Assembly: GCA_905339165.1 (NCBI GenBank)
Contig: CAJPFH010000014.1
Coordinates: forward strand, 1-64,000
DNA length: 64,000 nucleotides
Direction of reading: 5' to 3'
DNA from: Flavobacteriales bacterium
GTDB taxonomy: Bacteria > Bacteroidota > Bacteroidia > Flavobacteriales_E > Vicingaceae
The notes under the pieces were generated by a model. It did not search any database, was not told the origin of the DNA, and was given only the letters and a program-made list of their open reading frames with translations. Every line of letters begins with the position of its first letter. Positions within the stretch are counted from its first letter, which is position 1. The position numbers and the translations under genes were made by a program. This document shows, one piece after another, positions 52,678 through 61,334 of this stretch.

Positions 52678-52685
52678 TATCTTTG
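52678..52685 (+). promoter_or_regulatory. Probable -7 element for thrS-infC-rpmI-rplT
   Basis: TATCTTTG fully matches TAnnTTTG, 33 bases before the thrS ATG. Its last G is also the first base of the hairpin that follows. No -33 box at 19-21 bases was seen (nearest TTTG is about 31 bases up). Confidence 0.45.
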
Positions 52686-52714
52686 CCGTCCGTTTGTAAA
52701 CGGACGGCTTTTTT
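52685..52714 (+). terminator. Intrinsic terminator hairpin overlapping the thrS promoter
   Basis: Perfect inverted repeat: GCCGTCCGTTT (52685-52695), GT, AAACGGACGGC (52698-52708), then six Ts (52709-52714). It lies 24 bases after the stop of the exported-protein gene, the classical place for a terminator, and 5 bases before the thrS ATG. If transcription of thrS begins a few bases after the -7 box, the left arm is mostly outside the thrS mRNA. Confidence 0.8.
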
Positions 52715-52718
52715 ATTT

Positions 52719-54659
52719 ATGGAACAAATTAAAATTACATTTCCCGATGGCAAGGTAAGGGAGTACCCCAAAGGAGTTACTCCTTTTGAAATAGCCAAAA
52801 GTGTAAGCGAAGGCCTAGCACGCGAAGTAATAACTGCAAAAGTAAATGGTAAAACTGTAGAAACAGTTACACCTATTAACAGTGATGCTTCTATTCACCT
52901 CTATACATGGGAAAGCGAAGAAGGAAAACAAGTGTTTTGGCACTCTTCGGCTCATATACTTGCACAAACATTAGAGTTTTTTTATCCGGGCATAAAGCTT
53001 ACCATAGGACCGGCCATAGAAAATGGATTTTATTACGATGTAGATTTAGGCGAAAAAACTATTTCCGAATCTGATTTTAAGAAAATAGAGGAAAAGTTTT
53101 TAGAATTTGCTCGTCAAAAAACCGAGTTTAAAATAAAATCGGTTTCTAAATCCGATGCTCTAAACCTCTATAAAGAACAACAAAACGAATTTAAAATAGA
53201 ACTGATAGAAAACCTTACCGATGGCGAAATAACTTTTTGCGACCACTCTAACTTTACTGATTTGTGCCGAGGAGGTCATCTCCCTAATACAGGTTTTGTA
53301 AAAGCAGTAAAAATTACAAACGTAGCAGGTGCTTACTGGAGGGGAAATGAAAAAAACAAGCAATTAACAAGGGTTTACGGTATTTCCTTTCCAAAACAAA
53401 AAATGTTGGAAGAATACCTTTTGCTTTTAGATGAAGCTAAAAAAAGAGACCACAGAAAATTAGGAAAAGAACTGGAATTATTTACCTTTTCGCAAAAAGT
53501 AGGTCAGGGCCTACCTCTTTGGCTACCCAAAGGAGCCGCCTTAAGAGAGCGACTCGAAAATTTTATGCGAAATGCACAAAAAAAAGCCGGTTATGTTTCG
53601 GTAGTTACACCACACATTGGCAGTAAAGAACTTTATGTAACTTCCGGGCACTACGAAAAGTATGGAGCCGACTCGTTTCAGCCTATACATACACCAGACG
53701 AAAATGAAGAATTTTTACTTAAGCCAATGAATTGTCCACATCATTGCGAAATTTTTAATTCTTCTCCCAAATCATACAAAGATTTACCGCTTCGATTGGC
53801 CGAGTTTGGAACCGTTTATCGATACGAACAAAGCGGAGAGCTTCATGGCCTTACTAGGGTGAGGGGGTTTACTCAAGACGATGCCCATATTTTTTGCCGA
53901 AACGACCAAGTAGAAGAAGAATTTAAAAAAGTGATAGATCTTGTGTTGTATGTATTTTCGGCTCTCGGATTTAACGACTATACTGCTCAAATATCTTTAC
54001 GCGACAAAGAAAATAGAGAAAAATACATAGGAACAGACGAGAATTGGGAAAAGGCCGAACAAGCCATCATTAATGCAGCTAAGGAAAAAAGATTAAAAAC
54101 GGTGGTAGAATATGGTGAAGCGGCATTTTATGGCCCGAAACTCGATTTTATGGTAAAAGATGCATTAGGTAGAAAATGGCAATTAGGCACCATACAAGTA
54201 GATTATAACTTACCTGAACGGTTTAATTTGGAATATACAGGAAGCGATAATCAAAAACACCGTCCGGTAATGATACACCGTGCGCCATTTGGTTCGTTGG
54301 AAAGATTTGTGGCCGTGCTTATAGAGCATTGTGGGGGTAATTTCCCCATCTGGCTAAGCAACGAACAAGCCATTTTATTACCGATTAGCGAAAAATTTAA
54401 TGAAAAAGCCCAAGAACTTTTAAATTTGCTAAATAATTACGATATTCGCGGCCTCGTTGACAATAGGAACGAAAAGATAGGCAAAAAAATTCGTGATGCA
54501 GAACTAAAAAAAGTACCCTACATGCTTATTGTGGGCGAAAAAGAGGCAGAAACCAATACGTTGGCAGTTCGAAAACACGGAATAGGGGATATTGGGGTTC
54601 TTACAGTTGAAGAGTTTGCTGCAATGATTAAAGAAGAAATAAAAGAAAATATAAATTAA
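52719..54659 (+). CDS. thrS: Threonyl-tRNA synthetase
   Basis: 646 residues from ATG 52719 ([11 protein letters not shown]). TGS domain (1-62), second N-terminal editing domain with HSSAHILAQ (H-x-x-x-H) and [10 protein letters not shown], then the class II catalytic core with [32 protein letters not shown], and the C-terminal anticodon-binding domain ([14 protein letters not shown] onward). It charges tRNA-Thr and hydrolyses mischarged Ser. It leads the thrS-infC-rpmI-rplT operon. Confidence 0.97.
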   Translation: MEQIKITFPDGKVREYPKGVTPFEIAKSVSEGLAREVITAKVNGKTVETVTPINSDASIHLYTWESEEGKQVFWHSSAHILAQTLEFFYPGIKLTIGPAIENGFYYDVDLGEKTISESDFKKIEEKFLEFARQKTEFKIKSVSKSDALNLYKEQQNEFKIELIENLTDGEITFCDHSNFTDLCRGGHLPNTGFVKAVKITNVAGAYWRGNEKNKQLTRVYGISFPKQKMLEEYLLLLDEAKKRDHRKLGKELELFTFSQKVGQGLPLWLPKGAALRERLENFMRNAQKKAGYVSVVTPHIGSKELYVTSGHYEKYGADSFQPIHTPDENEEFLLKPMNCPHHCEIFNSSPKSYKDLPLRLAEFGTVYRYEQSGELHGLTRVRGFTQDDAHIFCRNDQVEEEFKKVIDLVLYVFSALGFNDYTAQISLRDKENREKYIGTDENWEKAEQAIINAAKEKRLKTVVEYGEAAFYGPKLDFMVKDALGRKWQLGTIQVDYNLPERFNLEYTGSDNQKHRPVMIHRAPFGSLERFVAVLIEHCGGNFPIWLSNEQAILLPISEKFNEKAQELLNLLNNYDIRGLVDNRNEKIGKKIRDAELKKVPYMLIVGEKEAETNTLAVRKHGIGDIGVLTVEEFAAMIKEEIKENIN

Positions 54660-54663
54660 AATT

Positions 54664-54670
54664 AAGGAGG
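54664..54670 (+). promoter_or_regulatory. Strong Shine-Dalgarno sequence for infC
   Basis: AAGGAGG 7 bases before ATA 54678. Such sites are rare in this window, where most genes lack one, so the site supports a special start for infC. Confidence 0.8.
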
Positions 54671-54677
54671 CTTAACT

Positions 54678-55235
54678 ATAATACAGAAAAACGATTTTCA
54701 GCGGAGAAGTTTTCAACGTAAAAGCGAAGAGTTACATCGTATTAACCACAGAATTACAGCAAAGGAAGTGCGTGTGGTGGGCGAAGGAATTGTGTCGGCC
54801 GTTTACCCCGTTGCAGAAGCCATAAAAATGGCCGAAGATATGGAAATGGATTTGGTAGAAATTTCTCCGTCAGCTACTCCTCCGGTTTGTAAAATAATAG
54901 ATTATAAAAAGTTTTTATACGATCAAAAAAAGAAACAAAAGGAAATTAAAGCAAAAACGGTTAAAACGGTTATAAAAGAATTACGTTTTGGACCAAATAC
55001 CGATGACCATGATTTTGCGTTTAAGCTGAAACACGCCATTAATTTTATAGAAGAAAACGCAAAAATTAAGGCGTATGTTTTTTTTAAAGGTAGAAGTATC
55101 ATGTTTAGCGAACAAGGAAGGGAAGTGCTTGCCAGATTAGCCAAAGAATTAGATGAGATTGCAGTGGTAGAAAGTATGCCAAAGCTTGAAGGAAAACGAA
55201 TGATAATGATGTTGGCTCCGAAGAAGAAAAAGTAA
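54678..55235 (+). CDS. infC: Translation initiation factor IF-3, with non-AUG (AUA) start
   Basis: IF-3 prevents subunit joining and inspects the start codon. [18 protein letters not shown] (N domain), [19 protein letters not shown] and the C-terminal domain to KKKK are typical. No ATG, GTG or TTG exists in frame between the stop at 54663-54665 and GTG 54768, and a start at 54768 would delete the conserved N domain. A strong Shine-Dalgarno AAGGAGG (54664-54670) lies 7 bases before ATA 54678 (and 10 before a second ATA, 54681), so I set the start at ATA 54678, giving 185 residues. In E. coli infC uses AUU as an autoregulation device. Confidence 0.85.
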   Translation: MIQKNDFQRRSFQRKSEELHRINHRITAKEVRVVGEGIVSAVYPVAEAIKMAEDMEMDLVEISPSATPPVCKIIDYKKFLYDQKKKQKEIKAKTVKTVIKELRFGPNTDDHDFAFKLKHAINFIEENAKIKAYVFFKGRSIMFSEQGREVLARLAKELDEIAVVESMPKLEGKRMIMMLAPKKKK

Positions 55236-55270
55236 AACATATAATAGTAAACAACCATAAACTACACACA

Positions 55271-55465
55271 ATGCCTAAAATGAAAGCCAACTCGAGTGCA
55301 AAAAAAAGGTTTAGTATAACCGGCACCGGGAAGATTAAAAGAAAACACGCTTTTAAAAGTCACATTCTTACAAAGAAGTCTAAAAAGCGTAAAAGGGCGT
55401 TAACCAATAGCGGTTTGGTTCACAAAGGAGATGAGAATAATATTAAATTTCTTCTTTGTATCTAA
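55271..55465 (+). CDS. rpmI: 50S ribosomal protein bL35
   Basis: 64 residues, highly basic. [20 protein letters not shown] and [20 protein letters not shown] are the bL35 signature. Structural protein of the large subunit. It lies between infC and rplT, the universal gene order. Confidence 0.96.
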   Translation: MPKMKANSSAKKRFSITGTGKIKRKHAFKSHILTKKSKKRKRALTNSGLVHKGDENNIKFLLCI

Positions 55466-55512
55466 ATTAAATACATTGGTTAACGTAAAAATTAAAATTA
55501 TTTATTAACCCC

Positions 55513-55559
55513 GGTAATAAGCCCCAAAAGAGTTCCTGACAAAGGAAACGCTTACTACC
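55513..55559 (+). promoter_or_regulatory. Putative structured L20-type leader between rpmI and rplT
   Basis: GGTAATAAGC (55513-55522) pairs with GCTTACTACC (55550-55559) with one A-C mismatch. Inside is a short hairpin TTCC (55533-55536), loop TGACAAA, GGAA (55544-55547). The element lies within the rpmI-rplT spacer, 17 bases before the rplT ATG. In several phyla L20 represses its own operon by binding an RNA that copies its rRNA site; the position agrees, but the match to the rRNA has not been checked. Confidence 0.55.
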
Positions 55560-55576
55560 AAAAAACGTAAAAAAAA

Positions 55577-55924
55577 ATGCCACGTTCAAAAAATGCAGTT
55601 GCTTCGAAAGCTCGAAGAAAGAAAATCTTAAAACAAGCCAAAGGGTACTTTGGTAGAAGAAAAAATGTACTTACGGTAGCCAAAAATGCCGTAGAGAGAG
55701 GCCTTAATTTCGCCTATTCAGGCCGTAAACAAAAGAAACGGTTATACAGAGGTATTTGGATACAGCGTATCAATGCTGCGGTTAGAGAGCATGGTATGTC
55801 ATACTCTGAGTTTATGGGTGCAGTAAACAAAAAGGGAATAAACATCAACCGTAAGGTGTTGGCCGATTTAGCTCTAAATAATCCGGAAGCATTCAAAGCA
55901 ATCGTAGATTCTGTTAAATCTTAA
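55577..55924 (+). CDS. rplT: 50S ribosomal protein bL20
   Basis: 115 residues. [30 protein letters not shown] and [16 protein letters not shown] are the bL20 signature; the C-terminal globular half binds 23S rRNA and, in other phyla, its own mRNA. Last gene of the operon, followed by a clear terminator. Confidence 0.97.
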   Translation: MPRSKNAVASKARRKKILKQAKGYFGRRKNVLTVAKNAVERGLNFAYSGRKQKKRLYRGIWIQRINAAVREHGMSYSEFMGAVNKKGININRKVLADLALNNPEAFKAIVDSVKS

Positions 55925-55943
55925 AAGAAGAATATTTTTGCAG

Positions 55944-55975
55944 TAAAAAAGACAGCTACTGGGCTGTCTTTTTTA
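55944..55975 (+). terminator. Intrinsic terminator after rplT
   Basis: GACAGC (55951-55956), loop TACTGG, GCTGTC (55963-55968), flanked by six As before and six Ts after. It lies 20 bases past the rplT stop and before the convergent DUF3276 gene, so it can serve both strands. Confidence 0.9.
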
Positions 55976-55994
55976 TTACTCTTTTTTTTGAATT

Positions 55995-56360
55995 TTATTT
56001 TCCCAAGTCATCAAAGTCTACATCAGAAAATCCGTTTCCTCCTTTTTCTGAGGAAAGATTTTCTATTGCTGTTCCGCTTTGTTGAAGCAACTCGTCAATT
56101 TTTTCAACGGTTTCATTTAATCCCTCCGAAAATTTTTCAAAATCTTCCTTGTATAGGAATATCTTGTGCTTTTCATAAAAGAATTTTCCGTTTTCCTGAT
56201 TGAATCTTTTCTTGCTTTCCGTAATAGTTAAGTAAAAATCATTTCCTTTAGTAGCTTTTACGTCAAAAAAATAGGTGCGTTTTCCCGCACGTACTACCTT
56301 GGAGTACACTTCGTCTCCTTTTCTTTCCTTTTCAGGTCTGTTAAATCCGTTTTCTTCCAT
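55995..56360 (-). CDS. PUR-family (DUF3276) nucleic acid-binding protein
   Basis: 121 residues. The DUF3276 core is EVYSKVVRAGKRTYFFDVKA, then DFYLTITESKKRF and KHKIFLYKEDFEKFSEGL, the beta-beta-beta-beta-alpha PUR repeat also found in Borrelia PUR-alpha. The tail is acidic. PUR proteins bind single-stranded DNA or RNA; the role here is unknown. It is convergent with rplT. Confidence 0.88.
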   Translation of the reverse strand: MEENGFNRPEKERKGDEVYSKVVRAGKRTYFFDVKATKGNDFYLTITESKKRFNQENGKFFYEKHKIFLYKEDFEKFSEGLNETVEKIDELLQQSGTAIENLSSEKGGNGFSDVDFDDLGK

Positions 56361-56393
56361 CTTTTTATGTTTTAATAATAATCAATACTATGT

Positions 56394-56401
56394 CAAATAT
56401 A
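56394..56401 (-). promoter_or_regulatory. Probable -7 element for the DUF3276 gene
   Basis: On the minus strand TATATTTG matches TAnnTTTG fully, 33 bases before the ATG. A TTG lies 22 bases further upstream (minus strand), slightly more than the usual 19-21. Confidence 0.5.
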
Positions 56402-56514
56402 ATTATTCGTGCCGAAATAAATGCAATTGAACGAAAAAAAAACGCTATTTATGGAAAAAATAAGAAAAGAAATATGAAAAGTAGTTTATCTCGAATAAGC
56501 AAAATGCTTTGAAA

Positions 56515-58305
56515 TCATTTATTTATACTTTCGAGCAATTGTTTTTTGTACATTCCTGCATATATACCATTAATGGCCATCAGTTCTTCATGATTTCCTT
56601 TTTCGGCAATACTGCCGTTGTGGAGTACTAAGATGGTATCAGCATTTTTAACTCCAGAAATACGATGACTTATAATGAGTGTTGTTTTGTGTTGCATTTC
56701 ATGTTCCAAATTTTTTAGAATTTCCTCTTCTGTTTCTGTATCAACGGCCGAAAGGCAATCGTCAAACAGTAAAATTTGCGGTTTATGTATGATAGCTCTG
56801 GAAATAGAAACCCTTTGTTTTTGCCCACCCGATAAAGTAATACCCCTTTCGCCTAACAGGGTTTCCATTCCTTTTGGAAAGCTCATTATATTATCATAAA
56901 TAGCTGCGTCTTTAGCAGCTTTAATAATTTTATCTTCTCCAGGCAAGTTTTTGCTGTATCCAAATGCAATATTATTTTTTATGGTATCCGAAAATAAAAA
57001 AACTTCCTGAGGAACAAATCCAATGGAACTTCTTATATTATTAAGATTATGCTCTTTTATATTAATTCCATCAATTAAAATTTCTCCCGTTGTAACATCG
57101 TATAGTCGTAAAATGAGTTGAGCAATGGTAGATTTTCCAGAACCTGTTCTTCCTACAATAGCAATTTTTTGACCTTGTTCAATGGCAAACGATATGTTTT
57201 TAAGTACCTCAATGTTTGAATCGGGATAAATAAAACTTACATTTTTAAATTCTATTTTTCCTTTAATAACTCTTTCTTCGTTGGAAACATTGGTTATATC
57301 AGGTTTTTCTTTTAAAAATTCGTTAATTCTTTCTTGAGAGGCGGCCGCACGTTGAATTAAGGAAGTAACCCAGCCTAATGAAGTTACCGGCCAAATAAGC
57401 ATATTTACATAAATTACAAATTCTGCAATATTTCCATAGCTGATGTTGCCGGCAATAGCCTCTTTGCCTCCAATGTATATAGTAAGTATAGTGCTTAATC
57501 CAATTAACAAGATCATTAATGGATGAAAGAGGGCGTTTATTTTTACTAAACCAAGCGTAAGCGTTTTATATCCTAAATTTTCTTTTTGAAAAGAATGGGC
57601 GGTTTGTTTTTCCTTCACAAAGGCCTTTATAATACGTATCCCCGAAAATGTTTCTTGCGATAGTGTAGATAAATAGGAAAGTTGTTTTTGCACCTGCTCA
57701 CTTTTTTTATTTATAGCATTGCTTACATAGTAAATAAGAATGGCTAAAATAGGAAGAGGAGCTAAAACGTAAAAAGTTAGTTTGGCATTGATATTTATCA
57801 TAGTGGCTATAACTAAAATAAACAGAGTAACCAAATTTAAGGTGTACATAATGCCCGGACCTAAATACATTCTAACTCTGCTCACATCTTCCGAAATACG
57901 GTTCATTATATCGCCCGTATTATTTCTTCGGTAAAAAGAGGTGTTCAGATTTTGATAATGATTAAAAACTTCATTTTTCAAGTCATATTCAATAAGTCTA
58001 GACATCACAATAATGCTTTGCCGGGTAAAAAAAGTGAACACACCTTTTAATAACGACATTAGTAACACCAAAAAACCATACCAGATGGCCGCTTTAATAA
58101 TAGCCTCTTTTTTTAATAATTTGTCGGTTTCGTTTGCAATCAGATTATATTGTTTAATAGACTCACCCGAAAAATCAAATGCTTCGCGGATGTATTGGGC
58201 GGGATAAATAGCGAAAATATTAGAAATAACAACAAAAAAGGTTCCTAACAATAAATGATATTTATATTTAAAAAGGTATTTATTTAAGTACGAAAGCGAT
58301 TTCAT
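56515..58305 (-). CDS. ABC transporter, fused permease/ATP-binding (MsbA-like)
   Basis: 596 residues from ATG 58303-58305 (MKSLSYLNKYLFKYKYH); the frame before it adds 17 unlikely residues. Six transmembrane helices come first (about 15-320). The ATPase part has Walker A GRTGSGKST, Q-loop VPQEVFLF, signature LSGGQKQR, Walker B ILLFDDCLSAVDTETEEEIL and switch His in IISHRISGV. Walker B is followed by Cys instead of the usual Glu-like general base (DDCLSAVD), yet Asp-Asp is kept. The substrate is unknown; lipid or drug export is common. It is divergent from the leucine dehydrogenase gene. Confidence 0.9.
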   Translation of the reverse strand: MKSLSYLNKYLFKYKYHLLLGTFFVVISNIFAIYPAQYIREAFDFSGESIKQYNLIANETDKLLKKEAIIKAAIWYGFLVLLMSLLKGVFTFFTRQSIIVMSRLIEYDLKNEVFNHYQNLNTSFYRRNNTGDIMNRISEDVSRVRMYLGPGIMYTLNLVTLFILVIATMININAKLTFYVLAPLPILAILIYYVSNAINKKSEQVQKQLSYLSTLSQETFSGIRIIKAFVKEKQTAHSFQKENLGYKTLTLGLVKINALFHPLMILLIGLSTILTIYIGGKEAIAGNISYGNIAEFVIYVNMLIWPVTSLGWVTSLIQRAAASQERINEFLKEKPDITNVSNEERVIKGKIEFKNVSFIYPDSNIEVLKNISFAIEQGQKIAIVGRTGSGKSTIAQLILRLYDVTTGEILIDGINIKEHNLNNIRSSIGFVPQEVFLFSDTIKNNIAFGYSKNLPGEDKIIKAAKDAAIYDNIMSFPKGMETLLGERGITLSGGQKQRVSISRAIIHKPQILLFDDCLSAVDTETEEEILKNLEHEMQHKTTLIISHRISGVKNADTILVLHNGSIAEKGNHEELMAINGIYAGMYKKQLLESINK

Positions 58306-58332
58306 AAAAACAATTGAATGGAAAAATATTTC

Positions 58333-58340
58333 TACTTTTG
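58333..58340 (+). promoter_or_regulatory. Probable -7 element for the leucine dehydrogenase-like gene
   Basis: TACTTTTG fully matches TAnnTTTG, 69 bases before the ATG. TTG at 58314-58316 lies 16 bases upstream, shorter than the usual 19. Confidence 0.4.
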
Positions 58341-58409
58341 CCCCTGTTAGTAGCACTGCGAAATTAGCTATTATCCATTTAATCTTTTTTAATTGTAGAA
58401 ATTAAACCT

Positions 58410-59516
58410 ATGTTGAAAGCAAGCGAAAACAAAACCTCTTTATTATCTGAAAACCCTGTAATAGCACAGATGAGTACGTTAGACCACGAACAAGTATTGT
58501 TTTGTCAAGATAATGCTACGGGACTAAAAGCCATTATAGCCGTTCACAATACGGTACTAGGGCCAGCCTTGGGTGGCACGCGTATGTGGAAATACAACAA
58601 CGAAATGGAAGCTTTAAACGATGTTCTGCGTTTATCAAGAGGAATGACCTACAAAGCCGCCATTACAGGCTTAAATCTTGGAGGCGGAAAAGCGGTAATT
58701 ATCGGTGATTCATATACTCAAAAGTCGGAAGCCTTAATGAGAAGGTTTGGAAAATTTGTAGAAAGTTTGGGCGGAAAATACATTACAGCCGAAGATGTAG
58801 GAATTTCTACCAAAGACATGGAGTATGTTAAAATGGAAACCGATTATGTATCAGGTTTGCCCATTTCATTAGGAGGAAGCGGAGACCCTTCGCCTGTTAC
58901 AGCATTTGGAGTGTATATGGGAATGAAGGCAGCTGCAAAAGAGCTAACAGGAAGCGACAGTTTAACAGGTAAAAAGGTAATGGTGCAAGGAGTTGGGCAT
59001 GTAGGGCAGGTACTGGTTGATTATTTAGCAAAAGAAAATGCAAAGGTAATGGTTTCAGACATTAACGAATTGCGAGTTAAAGAAGTAGCCGAAAAGTATA
59101 AAGCAACTGTTATAACCGGAGAAGATGTATTTGATGTGGATATGGATATCTATGCTCCTTGTGCCTTAGGGGCAACCGTAAACGATAATACATTAGCCCG
59201 ATTAAAGTGTTCTATTATTGCCGGAGCAGCCAATAACCAGCTTGCCGATGAAAAAGTACACGGAGTAAAGGTAATGGATAAGGGAATCATATATGCCCCT
59301 GATTTTTTAATTAATGCAGGAGGCTTAATAAATGTAAATTCTGAAGTAGAAGGTTATGGCAGAGAAAGATCCATGGAGATGGCTTCAAATATTTACAACA
59401 CAACTTTGGATATTATAAAAAAATCAAAATCAGAAAACATCCCTACCTATTTAGCTGCAAACCAAATGGCCGAAAGTAGAATAGAAGCCATAGGGAAAGT
59501 GAAATTACCATACTAA
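58410..59516 (+). CDS. Leucine/Glu/Phe/Val dehydrogenase family enzyme
   Basis: 368 residues. Motifs: GPALGGTRMW, GMTYKAAITGLNLGGGKAVI (catalytic Lys), KYITAEDVGIS and the Rossmann segment VMVQGVGHVGQVLVDYLAKENA. It fits leucine dehydrogenase rather than hexameric glutamate dehydrogenase by length and pattern. It deaminates branched amino acids with NAD. The next gene is nusB, 23 bases downstream. Confidence 0.88.
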   Translation: MLKASENKTSLLSENPVIAQMSTLDHEQVLFCQDNATGLKAIIAVHNTVLGPALGGTRMWKYNNEMEALNDVLRLSRGMTYKAAITGLNLGGGKAVIIGDSYTQKSEALMRRFGKFVESLGGKYITAEDVGISTKDMEYVKMETDYVSGLPISLGGSGDPSPVTAFGVYMGMKAAAKELTGSDSLTGKKVMVQGVGHVGQVLVDYLAKENAKVMVSDINELRVKEVAEKYKATVITGEDVFDVDMDIYAPCALGATVNDNTLARLKCSIIAGAANNQLADEKVHGVKVMDKGIIYAPDFLINAGGLINVNSEVEGYGRERSMEMASNIYNTTLDIIKKSKSENIPTYLAANQMAESRIEAIGKVKLPY

Positions 59517-59539
59517 ATTTAAATCAGGTTCTTTTTAAC

Positions 59540-60490
59540 ATGTTGAGCAGAAGGTTGCAGCGAATTAAGGTATTACAGGCTTTGTATGCATTTTTTCAAT
59601 CAGATAATACAGAAATTCAAAAAGCCGAAAACGAACTTTTTTTGAGTTTAAACAGAGTATACGAATTATACATTTATTTTCTTATACTCCCCATAGATAT
59701 TGTTGGCGTTGCCAGTCAAAAAATAGAAGATTACAAGCAGAAAATATTACCTACCGAAGAAGATTTAAACCCTAATCTGAAGTTTGTAAACAACAGGTTA
59801 ATTTCAGCAATAGCAAATAATACTCAACTTAAAACATTCGCTGAGAATAAAAAAATATCGTGGCAGTTGTACGATGAGGAAATTCGGAAATTTTTTAATT
59901 TAATCAGGCAGAGTGATGAGTATCAAGTTTATATGAACTCAGAAAATAATTCGTTTGAAGAAGATAGAAAAATTTTAATAAACCTCTACAAAATTTTATT
60001 GCCACAATTTGAATTGATTTTTGACAAGTTTCAGGAAAAAAGTATCTATTGGAATTTAGAAGATATTGATTATGCTCTTATGTTGTGTATAAAAACATTT
60101 GAAGCATGCGAAATAGATACTCAACAGTTAAATGTGATGCCTATATACAAAGACGATGAAGACGATACAGCCTTTATAAAAAATTTATTTAGAAAAACTA
60201 TTTTACACAATACTGAAAACGAAGTATACATTAGCGATAAAACAAAAAATTGGGAAATAGAACGCATTGCGTTAATTGATATTATACTCATGAAAATGGC
60301 TATTACCGAATTATTATATTTTAGCTCGGTGCCAATTAAAGTTACCCTAAACGAATATATAGAAATTTCAAAATTATATAGCTCGCCAAACAGTAAAGTG
60401 TTTATTAATGGTATTTTGGATAAATTAGTAGCCGATTTTAAATCGAAAAAATTAATAAATAAGCAAGGAAGAGGTTTAATTGATAAATAA
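59540..60490 (+). CDS. nusB: Transcription antitermination factor NusB (long Bacteroidota form)
   Basis: 316 residues, about twice the usual length; the Bacteroidota NusB has an N-terminal extension. The start MLSRRLQRIKVLQALYAFFQ and the C-terminal domain KNWEIERIALIDIILMKMAITELLYFSSVPIKVTLNEYIEISKLYSSPNSKVFINGILDKL are typical in order (the long run here is the conserved NusB core, shown as separate motifs). NusB with NusE binds boxA RNA in rRNA antitermination. Confidence 0.9.
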   Translation: MLSRRLQRIKVLQALYAFFQSDNTEIQKAENELFLSLNRVYELYIYFLILPIDIVGVASQKIEDYKQKILPTEEDLNPNLKFVNNRLISAIANNTQLKTFAENKKISWQLYDEEIRKFFNLIRQSDEYQVYMNSENNSFEEDRKILINLYKILLPQFELIFDKFQEKSIYWNLEDIDYALMLCIKTFEACEIDTQQLNVMPIYKDDEDDTAFIKNLFRKTILHNTENEVYISDKTKNWEIERIALIDIILMKMAITELLYFSSVPIKVTLNEYIEISKLYSSPNSKVFINGILDKLVADFKSKKLINKQGRGLIDK

Positions 60491-60496
60491 AAAAAC

Positions 60497-60952
60497 ATGA
60501 AAAAAATTGCACTTATTTCGTTCATTACAGTTCTATTTTTCGCTTCATGCGAAAATAAAGAAAGCGAAATTTCGTCTGATTTAATTAATAATCCAAACAC
60601 GGCTTCAGAAGTAGATCCGGAGCACATGCCGGTAATTACTTTCGATAATGAGGTGTACGATTTTGGAGAAATAGTGCAGGGAGAAAAAGTAAATCACTCA
60701 TTTACATTCAAAAACACAGGAAATGCCGATTTGCTTATTTCATCGGCTCAGGGAAGTTGCGGATGCACCGTACCAACCTGGCCAAAAGAACCGATTAAAC
60801 CGGGTGAAACAGGGAAAATTGATGTAGAATTTGATTCAAACGGCAAACAAGGAAAACAAAATAAAACGGTAACCTTAGTGGCTAATACATTGCCAAATAC
60901 AACCGTAATAGCTATTAAAGGAGAAATATTATTACCCGCAGAAAAAAAATAA
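60497..60952 (+). CDS. DUF1573 lipoprotein
   Basis: 151 residues. Lipobox FASC near residue 18. The DUF1573 core is VYDFGEIVQGEKVNHSFTF, then KNTGNADLLISSAQGSCGC and KPGETGKIDVEFDSNGKQG, an Ig-like/ASPM-SPD-2-Hydin fold with CGC. These proteins are common in Bacteroidota between nusB and yajC. The function is unknown. It begins 6 bases after nusB. Confidence 0.9.
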   Translation: MKKIALISFITVLFFASCENKESEISSDLINNPNTASEVDPEHMPVITFDNEVYDFGEIVQGEKVNHSFTFKNTGNADLLISSAQGSCGCTVPTWPKEPIKPGETGKIDVEFDSNGKQGKQNKTVTLVANTLPNTTVIAIKGEILLPAEKK

Positions 60953-60977
60953 CTATTTATAAATAAAACAAAATCGT

Positions 60978-61310
60978 ATGAAATTATTATCTATACTACT
61001 AATGGCACCCCCCCAAGGAGAGGGTGGTGGTGGCGGAGCCATGCAATCACTCATTATGTTTGGACTAATTATTATTGTGTTCTACTTTTTTATGATTCGC
61101 CCTCAAATGAAAAAAGCAAAAGAGGCCAAAAAGTTTAGAGAAACTTTAGACAAAGGAGATAAAATCGTAACCATAGGAGGCATTCATGGTAAAGTAGCCG
61201 AAATAAAAGAAACAACCATTATAATAGAAGTAGAGGGTGGTATGCGTTTAAAGGTTGAAAAGGCGGCTATTTCGCCCGAATATACAGGCCAGTTAGAGCA
61301 AAAGAAATAA
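60978..61310 (+). CDS. yajC: Sec translocon accessory protein YajC
   Basis: 110 residues. One transmembrane helix ([20 protein letters not shown]), then the YajC motif [20 protein letters not shown] and [12 protein letters not shown]. YajC joins SecDF in the inner membrane. It lies in the conserved order nusB, DUF1573, yajC, ybbR, coaE. Confidence 0.94.
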   Translation: MKLLSILLMAPPQGEGGGGGAMQSLIMFGLIIIVFYFFMIRPQMKKAKEAKKFRETLDKGDKIVTIGGIHGKVAEIKETTIIIEVEGGMRLKVEKAAISPEYTGQLEQKK

Positions 61311-61311
61311 A

Positions 61312-61331
61312 AGGGGATTAGCTAATCCCTT
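61312..61331 (+). repeat. Palindrome between yajC and the YbbR gene
   Basis: GGGATTAGCTAATCCC (61314-61329) is a perfect palindrome extended by one G-T and one A-T pair. It follows the yajC stop (61308-61310) directly and ends 3 bases before the GTG start of the YbbR gene. It could be a protein operator or a tight hairpin; the T-tract after it is short, so a terminator is less likely. Confidence 0.6.
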
Positions 61332-61334
61332 CTT

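Noticed and set aside
56390-56512. Plus-strand frame of 40 codons (MSNIIIRAEINAIERKKNAI and on, basic)
   Set aside because: It covers the likely promoter of the DUF3276 gene, is AT-rich low-complexity, and has no start context or conserved feature; kept out unless homologues appear.
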